A DNA stretch of 5,913 nt from Burkholderiales bacterium (GCA_005800795.1 SYEN01000504.1:1-5913), one strand, 5' to 3'; counted from the first letter of the stretch, positions 1 to 5,095 are shown. Translations and numbers: made by a program. Notes: generated by a model not told the origin, from the sequence alone.

Positions 1-198
1 GATGTGAATATCGCCGTTCGCGTACGGAGGCCCGTCGTGCAACACAAAACGTGGTCGGCCCTTGCTTGCCGCGCGGATGCGCTCGTAAAACTTGCGTTCC
101 TGCCATTGCTTCAACATTAACGGCTCGCGCTTGGCCAGATCACCGCGCATCGGGAACGGCGTATCGGGCAGATTCAGGGTGTGTTTGTAGTCAGTCAT
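1..198 (-). CDS. ileS: Isoleucyl-tRNA synthetase, N-terminal fragment (cut by window edge)
   Basis: Isoleucyl-tRNA synthetase is a cytoplasmic class I aminoacyl-tRNA synthetase that charges tRNA-Ile. Only its first 66 codons are present. They begin at the ATG at 198-196 with MTDYKHTLNLPDTPFPMRG, a typical IleRS N-terminus. The stretch HDGPPYANGDIHI (residues 54-66) is the family signature leading into the HIGH nucleotide-binding motif, and the window ends after the first two residues of HIGH. The gene follows ribF on the same strand with a 33-bp gap, as in the common ribF-ileS-lspA order, so lspA would be expected beyond position 1. No good Shine-Dalgarno sequence precedes the ATG; the nearest upstream bases read GCAAGTAAACACT. 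A perfect hairpin at 209-225 sits directly upstream. The full protein is normally about 930-950 residues. Identity is secure. Confidence 0.97.
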   Translation of the reverse strand, partial: MTDYKHTLNLPDTPFPMRGDLAKREPLMLKQWQERKFYERIRAASKGRPRFVLHDGPPYANGDIHI

Positions 199-208
199 AG
201 TGTTTACT

Positions 209-225
209 TGCGAACAGGGTTCGCA
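209..225 (-). other. Perfect 7-bp inverted repeat in the ribF-ileS gap
   Basis: Reading the minus strand, TGCGAAC and GTTCGCA flank the triloop CCT and form a perfect 7-bp stem. The stem ends 10 nt before the ileS ATG. No T-run follows on either strand, so it does not look like an intrinsic terminator. In a ribF-ileS transcript it would fold close to where a ribosome-binding site should lie. It may be an RNA stem affecting ileS translation or mRNA stability, or chance. The repeat is seen directly; any function is inferred. Confidence 0.45.
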
Positions 226-231
226 TAACCG

Positions 232-1179
232 TCAGCCGATTTTTCGCGCGCTGGCGTTTTGAAAATATTTCTGTGCGTTTTCGACATCCAGCGCGATCTG
301 GCGTTTCAAGGTCTCAAGATCGGCATATTTTTCTTCATCGCGTAATTTGTGCAGAAAATCCACGCGTATCGAGTGCCCATAAATTTCTTCTTTAAAATCA
401 AATAGATAAACTTCAAGCACGGCAGAGGCGCCTTGTACCTTTACGGTTGGGCGCACACCCAGGCTCGCAGCGCCACGCACCACGTTTTGTGCAGCGCCGT
501 GTACTTCCACCGCGAAGATGCCGCACAGCGGCGCACGGTTGTGTTTCATCTGCACATTGGCGGTGGGATAGCCGAGCTTGCGGCCGAGTTGATCGCCGCG
601 CACCACACGGCCGCCAATGCCGTAGGTGCGGCCCAACAGACGTGCCGCGCGTGCGCAATCGCCTGCCGCCAAAGCGTCGCGCACCGCTGTACTGGATACA
701 CGCAGGCCTTCCACCATCACGCTCGGCAGCGCCTTCACTTCGAAACCCAGGCGCGGCGCTTCCTGCTTCAGCATCACAAAATCACCGGCGCGGCGGGAGC
801 CAAACCGAAAATCGTCGCCCACCTGTAACCAACGCACGCCGAGGCCGCGCACCAGTACGCGTTCGATAAAATCCTGCGCAGCAATCTGCGCGAACGCATA
901 ATTGAAGCGGCATACGTGCACGTGATTCACGCCGCAGGCTTCGAGCTGTTCGAGTTTTTCACGCAACGAAGTCAGCCGGGCCGGTGCTTTGTCCGGCGCA
1001 AAAAATTCGCGCGGTTGCGGCTCGAAAATCATCACACAAGACAGAATACCCAGTCGATGCGACGCGCGCGCGAGTTCGTCCAGCATGGCGCGGTGGCCCA
1101 AATGAACACCATCGAAATTGCCGATGGTCAGTGCAACCGGAGAATGAGCAACGGCAGGAATGCCGCGAGTAATGCGCAT
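232..1179 (-). CDS. ribF: Bifunctional riboflavin kinase / FAD synthetase
   Basis: RibF phosphorylates riboflavin to FMN and then adenylates FMN to FAD in the cytoplasm, supplying all flavoproteins. The 315-residue length matches the family (E. coli RibF is 313). The N-terminal FMN adenylyltransferase domain shows GNFDGVHLGH (residues 21-29 with the preceding G20), the HxGH-type nucleotidyltransferase motif, then VGDDFRFG (120-127) and RVSSTAVR (160-167). The C-terminal riboflavin kinase domain starts near GRTYGIGG (183-190). It has the GR-LGYPTAN nucleotide-binding segment (199-208), SLGVRPTV (239-246) and LEVYLFDF (255-262), whose Glu256 matches the catalytic glutamate of riboflavin kinases. 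It ends with LRDEEKYADLETLKRQI, a typical C-terminal helix region. The MRITRG start at the ATG 1179-1177 matches known RibF N-termini, although only an A/T-rich stretch and no Shine-Dalgarno precedes it. It lies between murJ (132-bp gap with possible regulatory hairpins) and ileS (33-bp gap). Confidence 0.97.
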   Translation of the reverse strand: MRITRGIPAVAHSPVALTIGNFDGVHLGHRAMLDELARASHRLGILSCVMIFEPQPREFFAPDKAPARLTSLREKLEQLEACGVNHVHVCRFNYAFAQIAAQDFIERVLVRGLGVRWLQVGDDFRFGSRRAGDFVMLKQEAPRLGFEVKALPSVMVEGLRVSSTAVRDALAAGDCARAARLLGRTYGIGGRVVRGDQLGRKLGYPTANVQMKHNRAPLCGIFAVEVHGAAQNVVRGAASLGVRPTVKVQGASAVLEVYLFDFKEEIYGHSIRVDFLHKLRDEEKYADLETLKRQIALDVENAQKYFQNASARKIG

Positions 1180-1204
1180 AAATTTTTAAAACAGAAGTGT
1201 GGGC

Positions 1205-1227
1205 AAAAAGACACCGGTCGAGGCGTC
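1205..1227 (-). terminator. Candidate intrinsic terminator or attenuator upstream of ribF
   Basis: On the minus strand GACGCC and GGTGTC can pair (6 bp, one G-U) around the loop TCGACC, followed directly by TTTTT. This is the form of a short intrinsic terminator. It lies 84 bp after the murJ stop and 25 bp before the ribF ATG. It could end murJ transcription. If the promoter-like TATAAT at 1286-1291 is used, it could instead attenuate ribF. The stem is short and the T-run has only five bases, so termination may be weak. Found by eye, not energy-scored. Confidence 0.5.
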
Positions 1228-1236
1228 AGATTCGCT

Positions 1237-1273
1237 GCTCAAATCGCGGTAGGGTTCGACGCGGCATTTGAGC
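1237..1273 (-). other. Imperfect 12-bp stem-loop in the murJ-ribF gap
   Basis: GCTCAAAT (1237-1244) is the exact reverse complement of ATTTGAGC (1266-1273). Inside it CGCG (1245-1248) pairs with CGCG (1260-1263), leaving a 2-nt bulge at 1264-1265 and an 11-nt loop (1249-1259). No T-run follows on either strand. It lies between a TATAAT-like hexamer and the terminator-like hairpin ahead of ribF, so a transcript from that promoter would begin almost at this stem. It could be a 5' stabilising stem, one part of an attenuator, or a protein-binding operator. None of these is demonstrated. Confidence 0.5.
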
Positions 1274-1285
1274 GTAATAGCTTGA

Positions 1286-1291
1286 ATTATA
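1286..1291 (-). promoter_or_regulatory. Possible ribF promoter -10 hexamer (TATAAT)
   Basis: The minus strand has an exact TATAAT just after the murJ stop, about 107 bp before the ribF ATG. The hexamer 17 bp further upstream (TAAGGA) is a poor -35 match and there is no extended -10 TG. The case therefore rests on one perfect hexamer in an otherwise GC-rich region. ribF may simply be read through from murJ. Confidence 0.3.
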
Positions 1292-1311
1292 GCGTGTTTT
1301 ACTTTGATTCC

Positions 1312-2850
1312 TTACTGCGCTTCGCGCCGCGCGAAGTCTTGCAGCCGGAATCCCAGCAGCCACAGCGCCGCGAAATAAACTGTCGCGCCCGCGGTCACGA
1401 TGCCTGACAGCCACAATGCGCGCGTCGGCATCGATGCGACAACCCAGCGTTGCGGATCGCCCGCGGCAAACCACAACACGACCCCCATCAGGCTTACCGC
1501 CACCACCAGTTTGCCCAGGAACGCACCCCAACCCGGCGCGGGCCGATGGATGGCGCGTTTGTGCAGCAGGTAATACAAAATGCCCGCGTTCAGGCACGAA
1601 CCCAAGCCCGTCGCCAGCGCCAGCCCGGCATGCGCCAGGGGGCCGACGAATAACAGATTCATGACCTGCGTGGCTGCCAGCGTAGCTACGGCAATCTTTA
1701 CCGGTGTGCGAATGTCCTGCCGCGCATAAAACGCGGGGGCCAGTACTTTGACCAGAATCAATCCGAGCAGGCCTGCGCTGTAGGCCATTACCGCCGCGCG
1801 CGTTGCATGCGCGTCTGCGGGGGAAAATGCGCCGTACATGAAGAGCGTGATAATCAGCGGCAGTGCGAGCATGGCCAACCCCACGGCGGCGGGCACCGTC
1901 AGCAGGAACGTCAGACGCAGGCCCCAATCGAGCAGTGCCGAGTATTCCGTCGTTGACTTGTTGGCGTGGTGCTTCGACAGGCTGGGCAGCAGTATGGTGC
2001 CGAGCGCAACCCCGAGCATACCCGCCGGAAACTCCATCAAGCGGTCGGCATAGTACAGCCACGACACGCTGCCGGTAACGAGGAACGACGCAAAAATCAC
2101 ATTCAGCAACAAGCTGATTTGCGCGACCGAGACCCCGAACAGCGCCGGCCCCATCTGGCGCATCACTCGCCGCAGGCCCTCGTGTTGAAAATTGAGGCGG
2201 AATCGGGGCATTACGCGCAGGCGCATCAGGAAGGGCGCCTGAAATGCCAATTGCAGCACACCGCCCGCGAACACCGCCCATGCCAGCGCTTTCGCCGGCG
2301 GATTGAAATACGGCGTAAGCCACAGCGTGAAGCCGATGAACGACAAATTCAGCAACACGGGTGTGAACGCGGGGACGGCAAAGCGACCGAACGTGTTGAG
2401 GATGCCGCCTGCCAGTCCGGTGAGCGAGATGAACAGGATGTACGGAAACGTGATGCGCAACAGATCCACCGTGAGATCAAACTTGGCCGGATCTTTGACG
2501 AAGCCCGGCGCACTCACATAAATGATCCACGGTGCCGCAAGCACACCCAAAACCGTCACCACGAACAGCACCAGCGCCAGCATGCCGGAAACGTAATCCA
2601 GCAGATCGCGCAGTTCAGGCTCGCCACGGCGATTTTTGTACTCCCCCATGATCGGTACAAAGGCTTGCGAAAACGCGCCCTCGGCAAATAACCGGCGCAG
2701 AAAGTTCGGAATCTTGAACGCTACGAAGAACGCATCAGTGGTCATCCCCGCGCCAAAGGCGCGTGCAATGAACGTGTCACGCACGAAACCAAGGATGCGC
2801 GACAGCAGCGTCATGCTGCTCACGGTGGCAAGGGCCTTCAGTAAGTTCAT
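1312..2850 (-). CDS. murJ: Lipid II flippase MurJ (MviN family)
   Basis: MurJ moves lipid-linked peptidoglycan precursor (lipid II) from the cytoplasmic to the periplasmic face of the inner membrane. The 512-residue length matches E. coli MurJ (511). The N-terminus MNLLKALATVSSMTLLSRIL aligns without gaps to the E. coli protein as I recall it. The essential charged residues of the central cavity are at the same positions: Arg18, Arg24, Asp39, Arg52, and Asp269, Arg270 and Glu273 within YYADRLMEFP. Other family blocks are AEGAFSQAFVPI (56-67), ITFPYILFISL (133-143), GVALGTILLPSLSK (280-293) and VKVLAPAFYARQDI. The protein is strongly hydrophobic throughout, as expected for the 14 membrane helices of this MOP-superfamily transporter. 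The start at the ATG 2850-2848 is fixed by homology; no Shine-Dalgarno is visible (TTTCCCCATAAAAAC precedes it). It diverges from rpsT and leads the murJ-ribF-ileS series. Confidence 0.98.
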   Translation of the reverse strand: MNLLKALATVSSMTLLSRILGFVRDTFIARAFGAGMTTDAFFVAFKIPNFLRRLFAEGAFSQAFVPIMGEYKNRRGEPELRDLLDYVSGMLALVLFVVTVLGVLAAPWIIYVSAPGFVKDPAKFDLTVDLLRITFPYILFISLTGLAGGILNTFGRFAVPAFTPVLLNLSFIGFTLWLTPYFNPPAKALAWAVFAGGVLQLAFQAPFLMRLRVMPRFRLNFQHEGLRRVMRQMGPALFGVSVAQISLLLNVIFASFLVTGSVSWLYYADRLMEFPAGMLGVALGTILLPSLSKHHANKSTTEYSALLDWGLRLTFLLTVPAAVGLAMLALPLIITLFMYGAFSPADAHATRAAVMAYSAGLLGLILVKVLAPAFYARQDIRTPVKIAVATLAATQVMNLLFVGPLAHAGLALATGLGSCLNAGILYYLLHKRAIHRPAPGWGAFLGKLVVAVSLMGVVLWFAAGDPQRWVVASMPTRALWLSGIVTAGATVYFAALWLLGFRLQDFARREAQ

Positions 2851-2948
2851 GTTTTTATGGGGAAATTTGTGCGAAGCTGTCCTCAGGGCGGCGCCCGGCA
2901 GCTTGTTCCGGCAGGTGGGCCGAAGAGGCGGGAGCCTTTAGGAATTTC

Positions 2949-2977
2949 TTGCAAAATCCCCGAAAAATCCGTATCAT
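2949..2977 (+). promoter_or_regulatory. rpsT promoter (sigma70 type)
   Basis: TTGCAA (2949-2954) and TATCAT (2972-2977) are separated by 17 bp, the ideal spacing, and match the sigma70 consensus well. The bases after the -10 (CGCGCTC) are GC-rich, like the discriminators of stringently controlled ribosomal promoters, so growth-rate and ppGpp control is plausible. Transcription would start near 2984, giving a leader of about 40 nt. The rest of the 174-bp murJ-rpsT gap shows a direct repeat CCGGCA (13-bp spacing, around 2895-2913). I found no convincing murJ promoter in it. Confidence 0.75.
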
Positions 2978-2994
2978 CGCGCTCTTTTTGTTTC

Positions 2995-3009
2995 CCGGAT
3001 TTCCTCCGG
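2995..3009 (+). other. Small stem-loop in the rpsT leader
   Basis: CCGGA (2995-2999) and TCCGG (3005-3009) form a perfect 5-bp stem around TTTCC. It ends only 3 nt before the GGAG ribosome-binding site of rpsT. In E. coli, S20 represses its own translation. A leader stem here could take part in such control, but it is short and nothing in the sequence proves that role. Confidence 0.3.
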
Positions 3010-3012
3010 CTC

Positions 3013-3016
3013 GGAG
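3013..3016 (+). promoter_or_regulatory. rpsT ribosome-binding site
   Basis: GGAG lies 8 nt before the ATG at 3025, the correct spacing, and supports this start. It is one of only two clear Shine-Dalgarno sequences in the window. Confidence 0.75.
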
Positions 3017-3024
3017 TGTAACAG

Positions 3025-3288
3025 ATGGCCAATATTGCATCCGCGCGTAAAGCCGCGCGGCAGAGTGAAAAACGCCGCCAGCACAACGCCAGCCTGCGCT
3101 CGCGCTTGCGCACGGCAATAAAGGATGTGGTCAAGGCGATCGAAGCGGGCGACAAAACCGCTGCCCGCGCGGTCTATCAACGTGCGACCAGCACGATCGA
3201 CAGCATCGCTGACAAAAACATCATTCACAAAAACAAGGCGGCCCGCCACAAGAGCCGCCTCGCAGCCGCTGTCAAGGCGCTGGCGTAA
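3025..3288 (+). CDS. rpsT: 30S ribosomal protein S20
   Basis: S20 is a primary 16S rRNA-binding protein of the small ribosomal subunit. The predicted protein has 87 residues, the same as E. coli S20. It shows the conserved MANIASARKAARQSEKRR start, HNASLRSRLRT in the first helices, the VVKAIEAGDKTAA segment, and IHKNKAARHKSRLAA near the C-terminus, all typical of the family. It is short, Ala/Lys/Arg-rich and predicted to be almost entirely helical. The start is ATG; E. coli rpsT uses UUG as part of its autoregulation, so this copy may be controlled differently. It diverges from murJ and is convergent with the DUF3579 gene, whose stop lies only 12 bp beyond. No clear intrinsic terminator follows. 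The stop codon sits in the loop of a GCTGGCG-TAA-CGCCGGC inverted repeat (7 bp with one G-T), but no T-run follows it. Confidence 0.98.
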   Translation: MANIASARKAARQSEKRRQHNASLRSRLRTAIKDVVKAIEAGDKTAARAVYQRATSTIDSIADKNIIHKNKAARHKSRLAAAVKALA

Positions 3289-3316
3289 CGCCGGCAGCCG
3301 TCAAGGTGCTGGCGTA
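3271..3316 (+). repeat. Direct repeat duplicating the 3' end of rpsT
   Basis: GTCAAGGCGCTGGCGTA (3271-3287), the last codons and start of the stop of rpsT, recurs as GTCAAGGTGCTGGCGTA (3300-3316). There is one mismatch in 17 bases and the offset is 29 bp. The preceding GCAGCCG is also present in both copies (3262-3268 and 3294-3300), with a 2-bp offset in the first copy. The second copy lies across the end of the convergent DUF3579 gene and encodes part of its Ala/Pro/Thr tail. A local tandem duplication is the simplest reading. Confidence 0.7.
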
Positions 3317-3642
3317 GCTGGTGTAGCCGCTGCGTTCAGACCCTCTTCGGGTTCCGGGCGCGGTTCCAGCCGGCCCGGTCTAATTTGCAGTTCGTTGTCT
3401 TGTGCGAACGACATCAGGAATTTGTAGGCTGCGGTGTCCAATTGCGCCAGCCTGCTATCGACCACCACACAGGATGTGCCTGTGACTATCACGGGTTTGA
3501 GGTACGGCGAATAGCTTAATTGCCGGTCTTCGCCGAACACCGACATCATGCCGCACAGGCGCTCCGCCCAATCGCTCGGCCGGAATTTTTCGCCGGTTGC
3601 GGTGATGCCCTGAATTACGATTTCGGCTGTGCTATCGAACAT
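3301..3642 (-). CDS. DUF3579 family protein of unknown function
   Basis: This is a 113-residue soluble protein with no signal peptide or membrane segment. It resembles the DUF3579 family, known to me mainly from Betaproteobacteria and of unknown function. Diagnostic blocks are EIVIQGITATGEKFRPSDW (residues 7-25), AERLCGMMSVFG (26-37), YSPYLKPVI (44-52), CVVVDSRLAQLDTAAYKFL (58-76) and FAQDNELQI (79-87). After about residue 88 it runs into a Pro/Glu/Ala-rich tail that looks disordered and includes the duplicated rpsT-end sequence. The frame is open further upstream to an ATG at 3753, giving 150 residues. I prefer the ATG at 3642 because the extra 37 residues (rich in Arg, Lys and Phe) do not resemble the family and overlap likely promoter sequence. 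No Shine-Dalgarno precedes it. It is convergent with rpsT and divergent from argD; this neighbourhood suggests, but does not show, a link to translation or arginine metabolism. Confidence 0.85.
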   Translation of the reverse strand: MFDSTAEIVIQGITATGEKFRPSDWAERLCGMMSVFGEDRQLSYSPYLKPVIVTGTSCVVVDSRLAQLDTAAYKFLMSFAQDNELQIRPGRLEPRPEPEEGLNAAATPATPAP

Positions 3643-3651
3643 GGTTTGTGG

Positions 3652-3660
3652 AGTGTAGCA
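3652..3660 (-). promoter_or_regulatory. Possible extended -10 promoter for the DUF3579 gene
   Basis: The minus strand reads TGCTACACT, an extended -10 form (TGn plus a 4/6 match to TATAAT). There is only a weak TTTACC-like -35 at 15-bp spacing. The -10 ends 9 nt before the ATG, so a transcript from it would be leaderless or nearly so. That would fit the missing Shine-Dalgarno, but the promoter is predicted by eye only. Confidence 0.35.
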
Positions 3661-3700
3661 GACCAACCACACGGTAAAGCCGCGAATAAGCGGGAACCTC

Positions 3701-3728
3701 TTGCGTTTCAAGAACCTATAGGTAAAAT
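3701..3728 (+). promoter_or_regulatory. Candidate argD promoter
   Basis: TTGCGT (3701-3706) and TAAAAT (3723-3728) lie 16 bp apart, a fair sigma70 match. The start would be near 3735, giving a leader of about 137 nt that contains the long stem-loop at 3769-3819. Alternatives are TTGACT (3735-3740), a strong -35 but with a poor -10 (TACTAG, 3758-3763) at 17 bp, and TTTACA (3819-3824) with no good -10. I found no convincing ArgR operator; only isolated ATTCA half-sites are visible. Confidence 0.45.
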
Positions 3729-3768
3729 GCTTCCTTGACTCCGGCATTCGCACTAAGTACTAGCAACT

Positions 3769-3829
3769 GCGGCGGCATTAGGGAATTTTGGGAACTCAAA
3801 AAATTCACTAAGCCGCCGTTTACATTTTT
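3769..3829 (+). promoter_or_regulatory. Long stem-loop with T-rich tail in the argD leader (candidate attenuator)
   Basis: GCGGCGGC (3769-3776) pairs with GCCGCCGT (3812-3819, one G-T). After a bulged A (3777), TTAG (3778-3781) pairs with CTAA (3808-3811). After one G-A mismatch, GAATTTT (3783-3789) pairs with AAAATTC (3800-3806). A 10-nt loop closes the structure. That is about 19 paired positions with one bulge and one mismatch. On the plus strand the GC-rich base is followed by TTTACATTTTT, an interrupted T-rich tract, so terminator activity in the argD direction is possible. The flanking genes diverge, so no terminator is needed between them; this favours regulation of argD. No arginine-rich leader peptide is visible. 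A DNA operator or a chance palindrome remain alternatives. Confidence 0.55.
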
Positions 3830-3857
3830 AGCGTCCCGTACTGTTACTGACACCCCG

Positions 3858-3864
3858 AAGGGAG
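3858..3864 (+). promoter_or_regulatory. argD ribosome-binding site
   Basis: AAGGGAG lies 7 nt before the ATG at 3872, the best spacing for that codon. It favours MAMPHIMETY over the in-frame ATG two codons later, which would be 13 nt away. Confidence 0.8.
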
Positions 3865-3871
3865 ATTCGCC

Positions 3872-5074
3872 ATGGCAATGCCACATATCATGGAAACCTA
3901 CGGCAGACTGCCGGTCGCGTTCACACGCGGCGAAGGCGTTTGGCTATGGGACCGCGACGGCAAGCGCTACCTCGACGCCATAGCTGGCGTGGCGGTCAAC
4001 GCCATCGGACACTGCCATCCCAAACTGGTGGCAGCACTGCGTGAGCAGGTGGGCACGCTGATTCACACTTCCAACCTCTACGAAGTTGAATTACAGGAAA
4101 AGCTCGCCGCCAAAATCTGCGAACTGTCCGGCATGGACAAGGTGTTTTTCTGCAATTCCGGTGCTGAGGCCAACGAGTGCGCGATCAAGCTCGCGCGTTA
4201 TTTCGGCCACAAGAAAAATATCGACAACCCGGTCGTGGTGGTGCTGGAAAAATCCTTCCATGGCCGCACGCTGGCGACACTCTCCGCCTCCGGCAGCCGC
4301 AAGGTGCAGGCCGGCTTTGAGCCGCTGGTGTCGGGCTTTGTGCGCGTACCGTTTGACGACCTCGAAGCTGTACGTAAAGTGGCGGCGTCGAACAAGAATG
4401 TCGTCGCCATCCTCGCTGAGCTGGTGCAGGGTGAGGGGGGCGTGTGCGTATGCAGCCCCGGCTACATGCAGGGCCTGCGTGAAATCTGCGATGCCAACGA
4501 CTGGTTGTTGATGCTCGATGAAGTGCAAACCGGCATCGGCCGTACCGGCACGATGTTCGGCTTCCAGCATTATGGCGTAATGCCTGACGTGATGGCGCTT
4601 GCCAAGGGCCTGGGCGGCGGTGTACCCATCGGCGCTTGTGTGGCCAAGGGCAAGGCAGCATCGTTATTCACACCGGGCACGCACGGTTCCACTTTCGGCG
4701 GTACCCCGCTTGCCTGCACGGCAGCACTTGCCACGCTGGATGTGATGGTCAACGAGAAAGTGTGCGAAAACGCCACAGAAGTCGGCGAACACATTCGTAC
4801 TACGCTGCGCAAACAGCTAGCCGAAACACCAGGCCTCAAGGAAGTGCGCGGCCAAGGCATGCTGAATGGTATTGAGCTCGACCGTCCCTGCGGTGATCTG
4901 GTGAAAACCGCACTCGACAAAGGCTTTCTCATCAACGTTACAGCCGATTCCGTCGTGCGCTTTGCGCCGCCGCTAACCATGAACAAGGGTGAAGCTGATA
5001 CGCTGGTCAATGGCGTGGTGCCGCTCATCCGCGAGTTTCTGCTAAAGCCCGCGCCAGCGCTGGCCAAGGCTTAG
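3872..5074 (+). CDS. argD: Acetylornithine aminotransferase
   Basis: ArgD is a cytoplasmic PLP-dependent class III aminotransferase. It interconverts N-acetylglutamate semialdehyde and N2-acetylornithine with glutamate as amino donor, the fourth step of arginine synthesis, and in some bacteria also serves in lysine synthesis. The 400-residue length fits the family. Visible signatures are YLDAIAGVAVNAIGHCHP (33-50), TSNLY (66-70), the PLP-phosphate segment NSGAEANE (95-102), SFHGRT (128-133), and LDEVQTGIGRTG (215-226) with Asp216 for the pyridine nitrogen. ALAKGLGGGVPIGA carries the Schiff-base lysine Lys245, and HGSTFGGTPLA spans 271-281. The C-terminal domain contains VRGQGMLNGIEL and VVRFAPPLT. 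The argF gene follows after 54 bp on the same strand, supporting ArgD rather than another omega-aminotransferase (ornithine or GABA aminotransferases share the fold). A good ribosome-binding site and a long structured leader precede it. Confidence 0.95.
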   Translation: MAMPHIMETYGRLPVAFTRGEGVWLWDRDGKRYLDAIAGVAVNAIGHCHPKLVAALREQVGTLIHTSNLYEVELQEKLAAKICELSGMDKVFFCNSGAEANECAIKLARYFGHKKNIDNPVVVVLEKSFHGRTLATLSASGSRKVQAGFEPLVSGFVRVPFDDLEAVRKVAASNKNVVAILAELVQGEGGVCVCSPGYMQGLREICDANDWLLMLDEVQTGIGRTGTMFGFQHYGVMPDVMALAKGLGGGVPIGACVAKGKAASLFTPGTHGSTFGGTPLACTAALATLDVMVNEKVCENATEVGEHIRTTLRKQLAETPGLKEVRGQGMLNGIELDRPCGDLVKTALDKGFLINVTADSVVRFAPPLTMNKGEADTLVNGVVPLIREFLLKPAPALAKA

Positions 5075-5095
5075 CATCGTTACAAAGACGAGGCG

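Noticed and set aside
1249..1262. GGTTCGA-like T-loop motif suggesting a tRNA remnant
   Set aside because: The bases either side do not form a 5-bp T-stem, and there is no acceptor, anticodon or D-arm sequence in the 132-bp gap.
1180..1311. FMN riboswitch (RFN element) before ribF
   Set aside because: The gap lacks the conserved RFN core segments and is too short, at most about 100 nt of leader, for the usual roughly 140-nt element.
1226..2323. A 365-codon open frame on the minus strand in another frame of murJ
   Set aside because: It is rich in Ala, Gly and Arg and shifted relative to murJ, which is an intact, gap-free match to its family in its own frame. This is a high-GC shadow, not a gene or a frameshift.
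1966..2691. A 241-codon open frame on the plus strand, antisense to murJ
   Set aside because: It lies wholly within murJ on the opposite strand. Its translation is a low-complexity mix rich in Gln, Arg, His and Glu with no recognisable domain, as expected from the complement of a GC-rich coding sequence.
2851..2948. murJ promoter in the divergent region
   Set aside because: I looked for -10 and -35 pairs on the minus strand. The -35-like TTGCAA is self-complementary and shared with the rpsT promoter, but no acceptable -10 lies at 15-19 bp from it or elsewhere in the gap.
3278..3296. Inverted repeat around the rpsT stop codon as a bidirectional terminator for rpsT and the DUF3579 gene
   Set aside because: GCTGGCG-TAA-CGCCGGC can pair, but no T-run follows on either strand. 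It is mostly explained by codons and stop of rpsT, so I do not list it as a terminator.
3643..3753. N-terminal extension of the DUF3579 protein from the ATG at 3753
   Set aside because: The added 37 residues are basic and aromatic and unlike the family N-terminus, which begins just before the EIVIQG-type strand. The region also carries likely promoter elements for both flanking genes.
3746..3807. ArgR operator (ARG box) upstream of argD
   Set aside because: Only isolated half-sites (ATTCG, ATTCA) occur. No 18-bp palindrome with TGAAT and ATTCA arms at the proper spacing could be found.
3735..3983. An 82-codon plus-strand frame starting at TTG and running into argD
   Set aside because: It overlaps argD by more than 100 bp in another frame, has no ribosome-binding site or recognisable domain, and shows no run of arginine codons that would make it an attenuator peptide.
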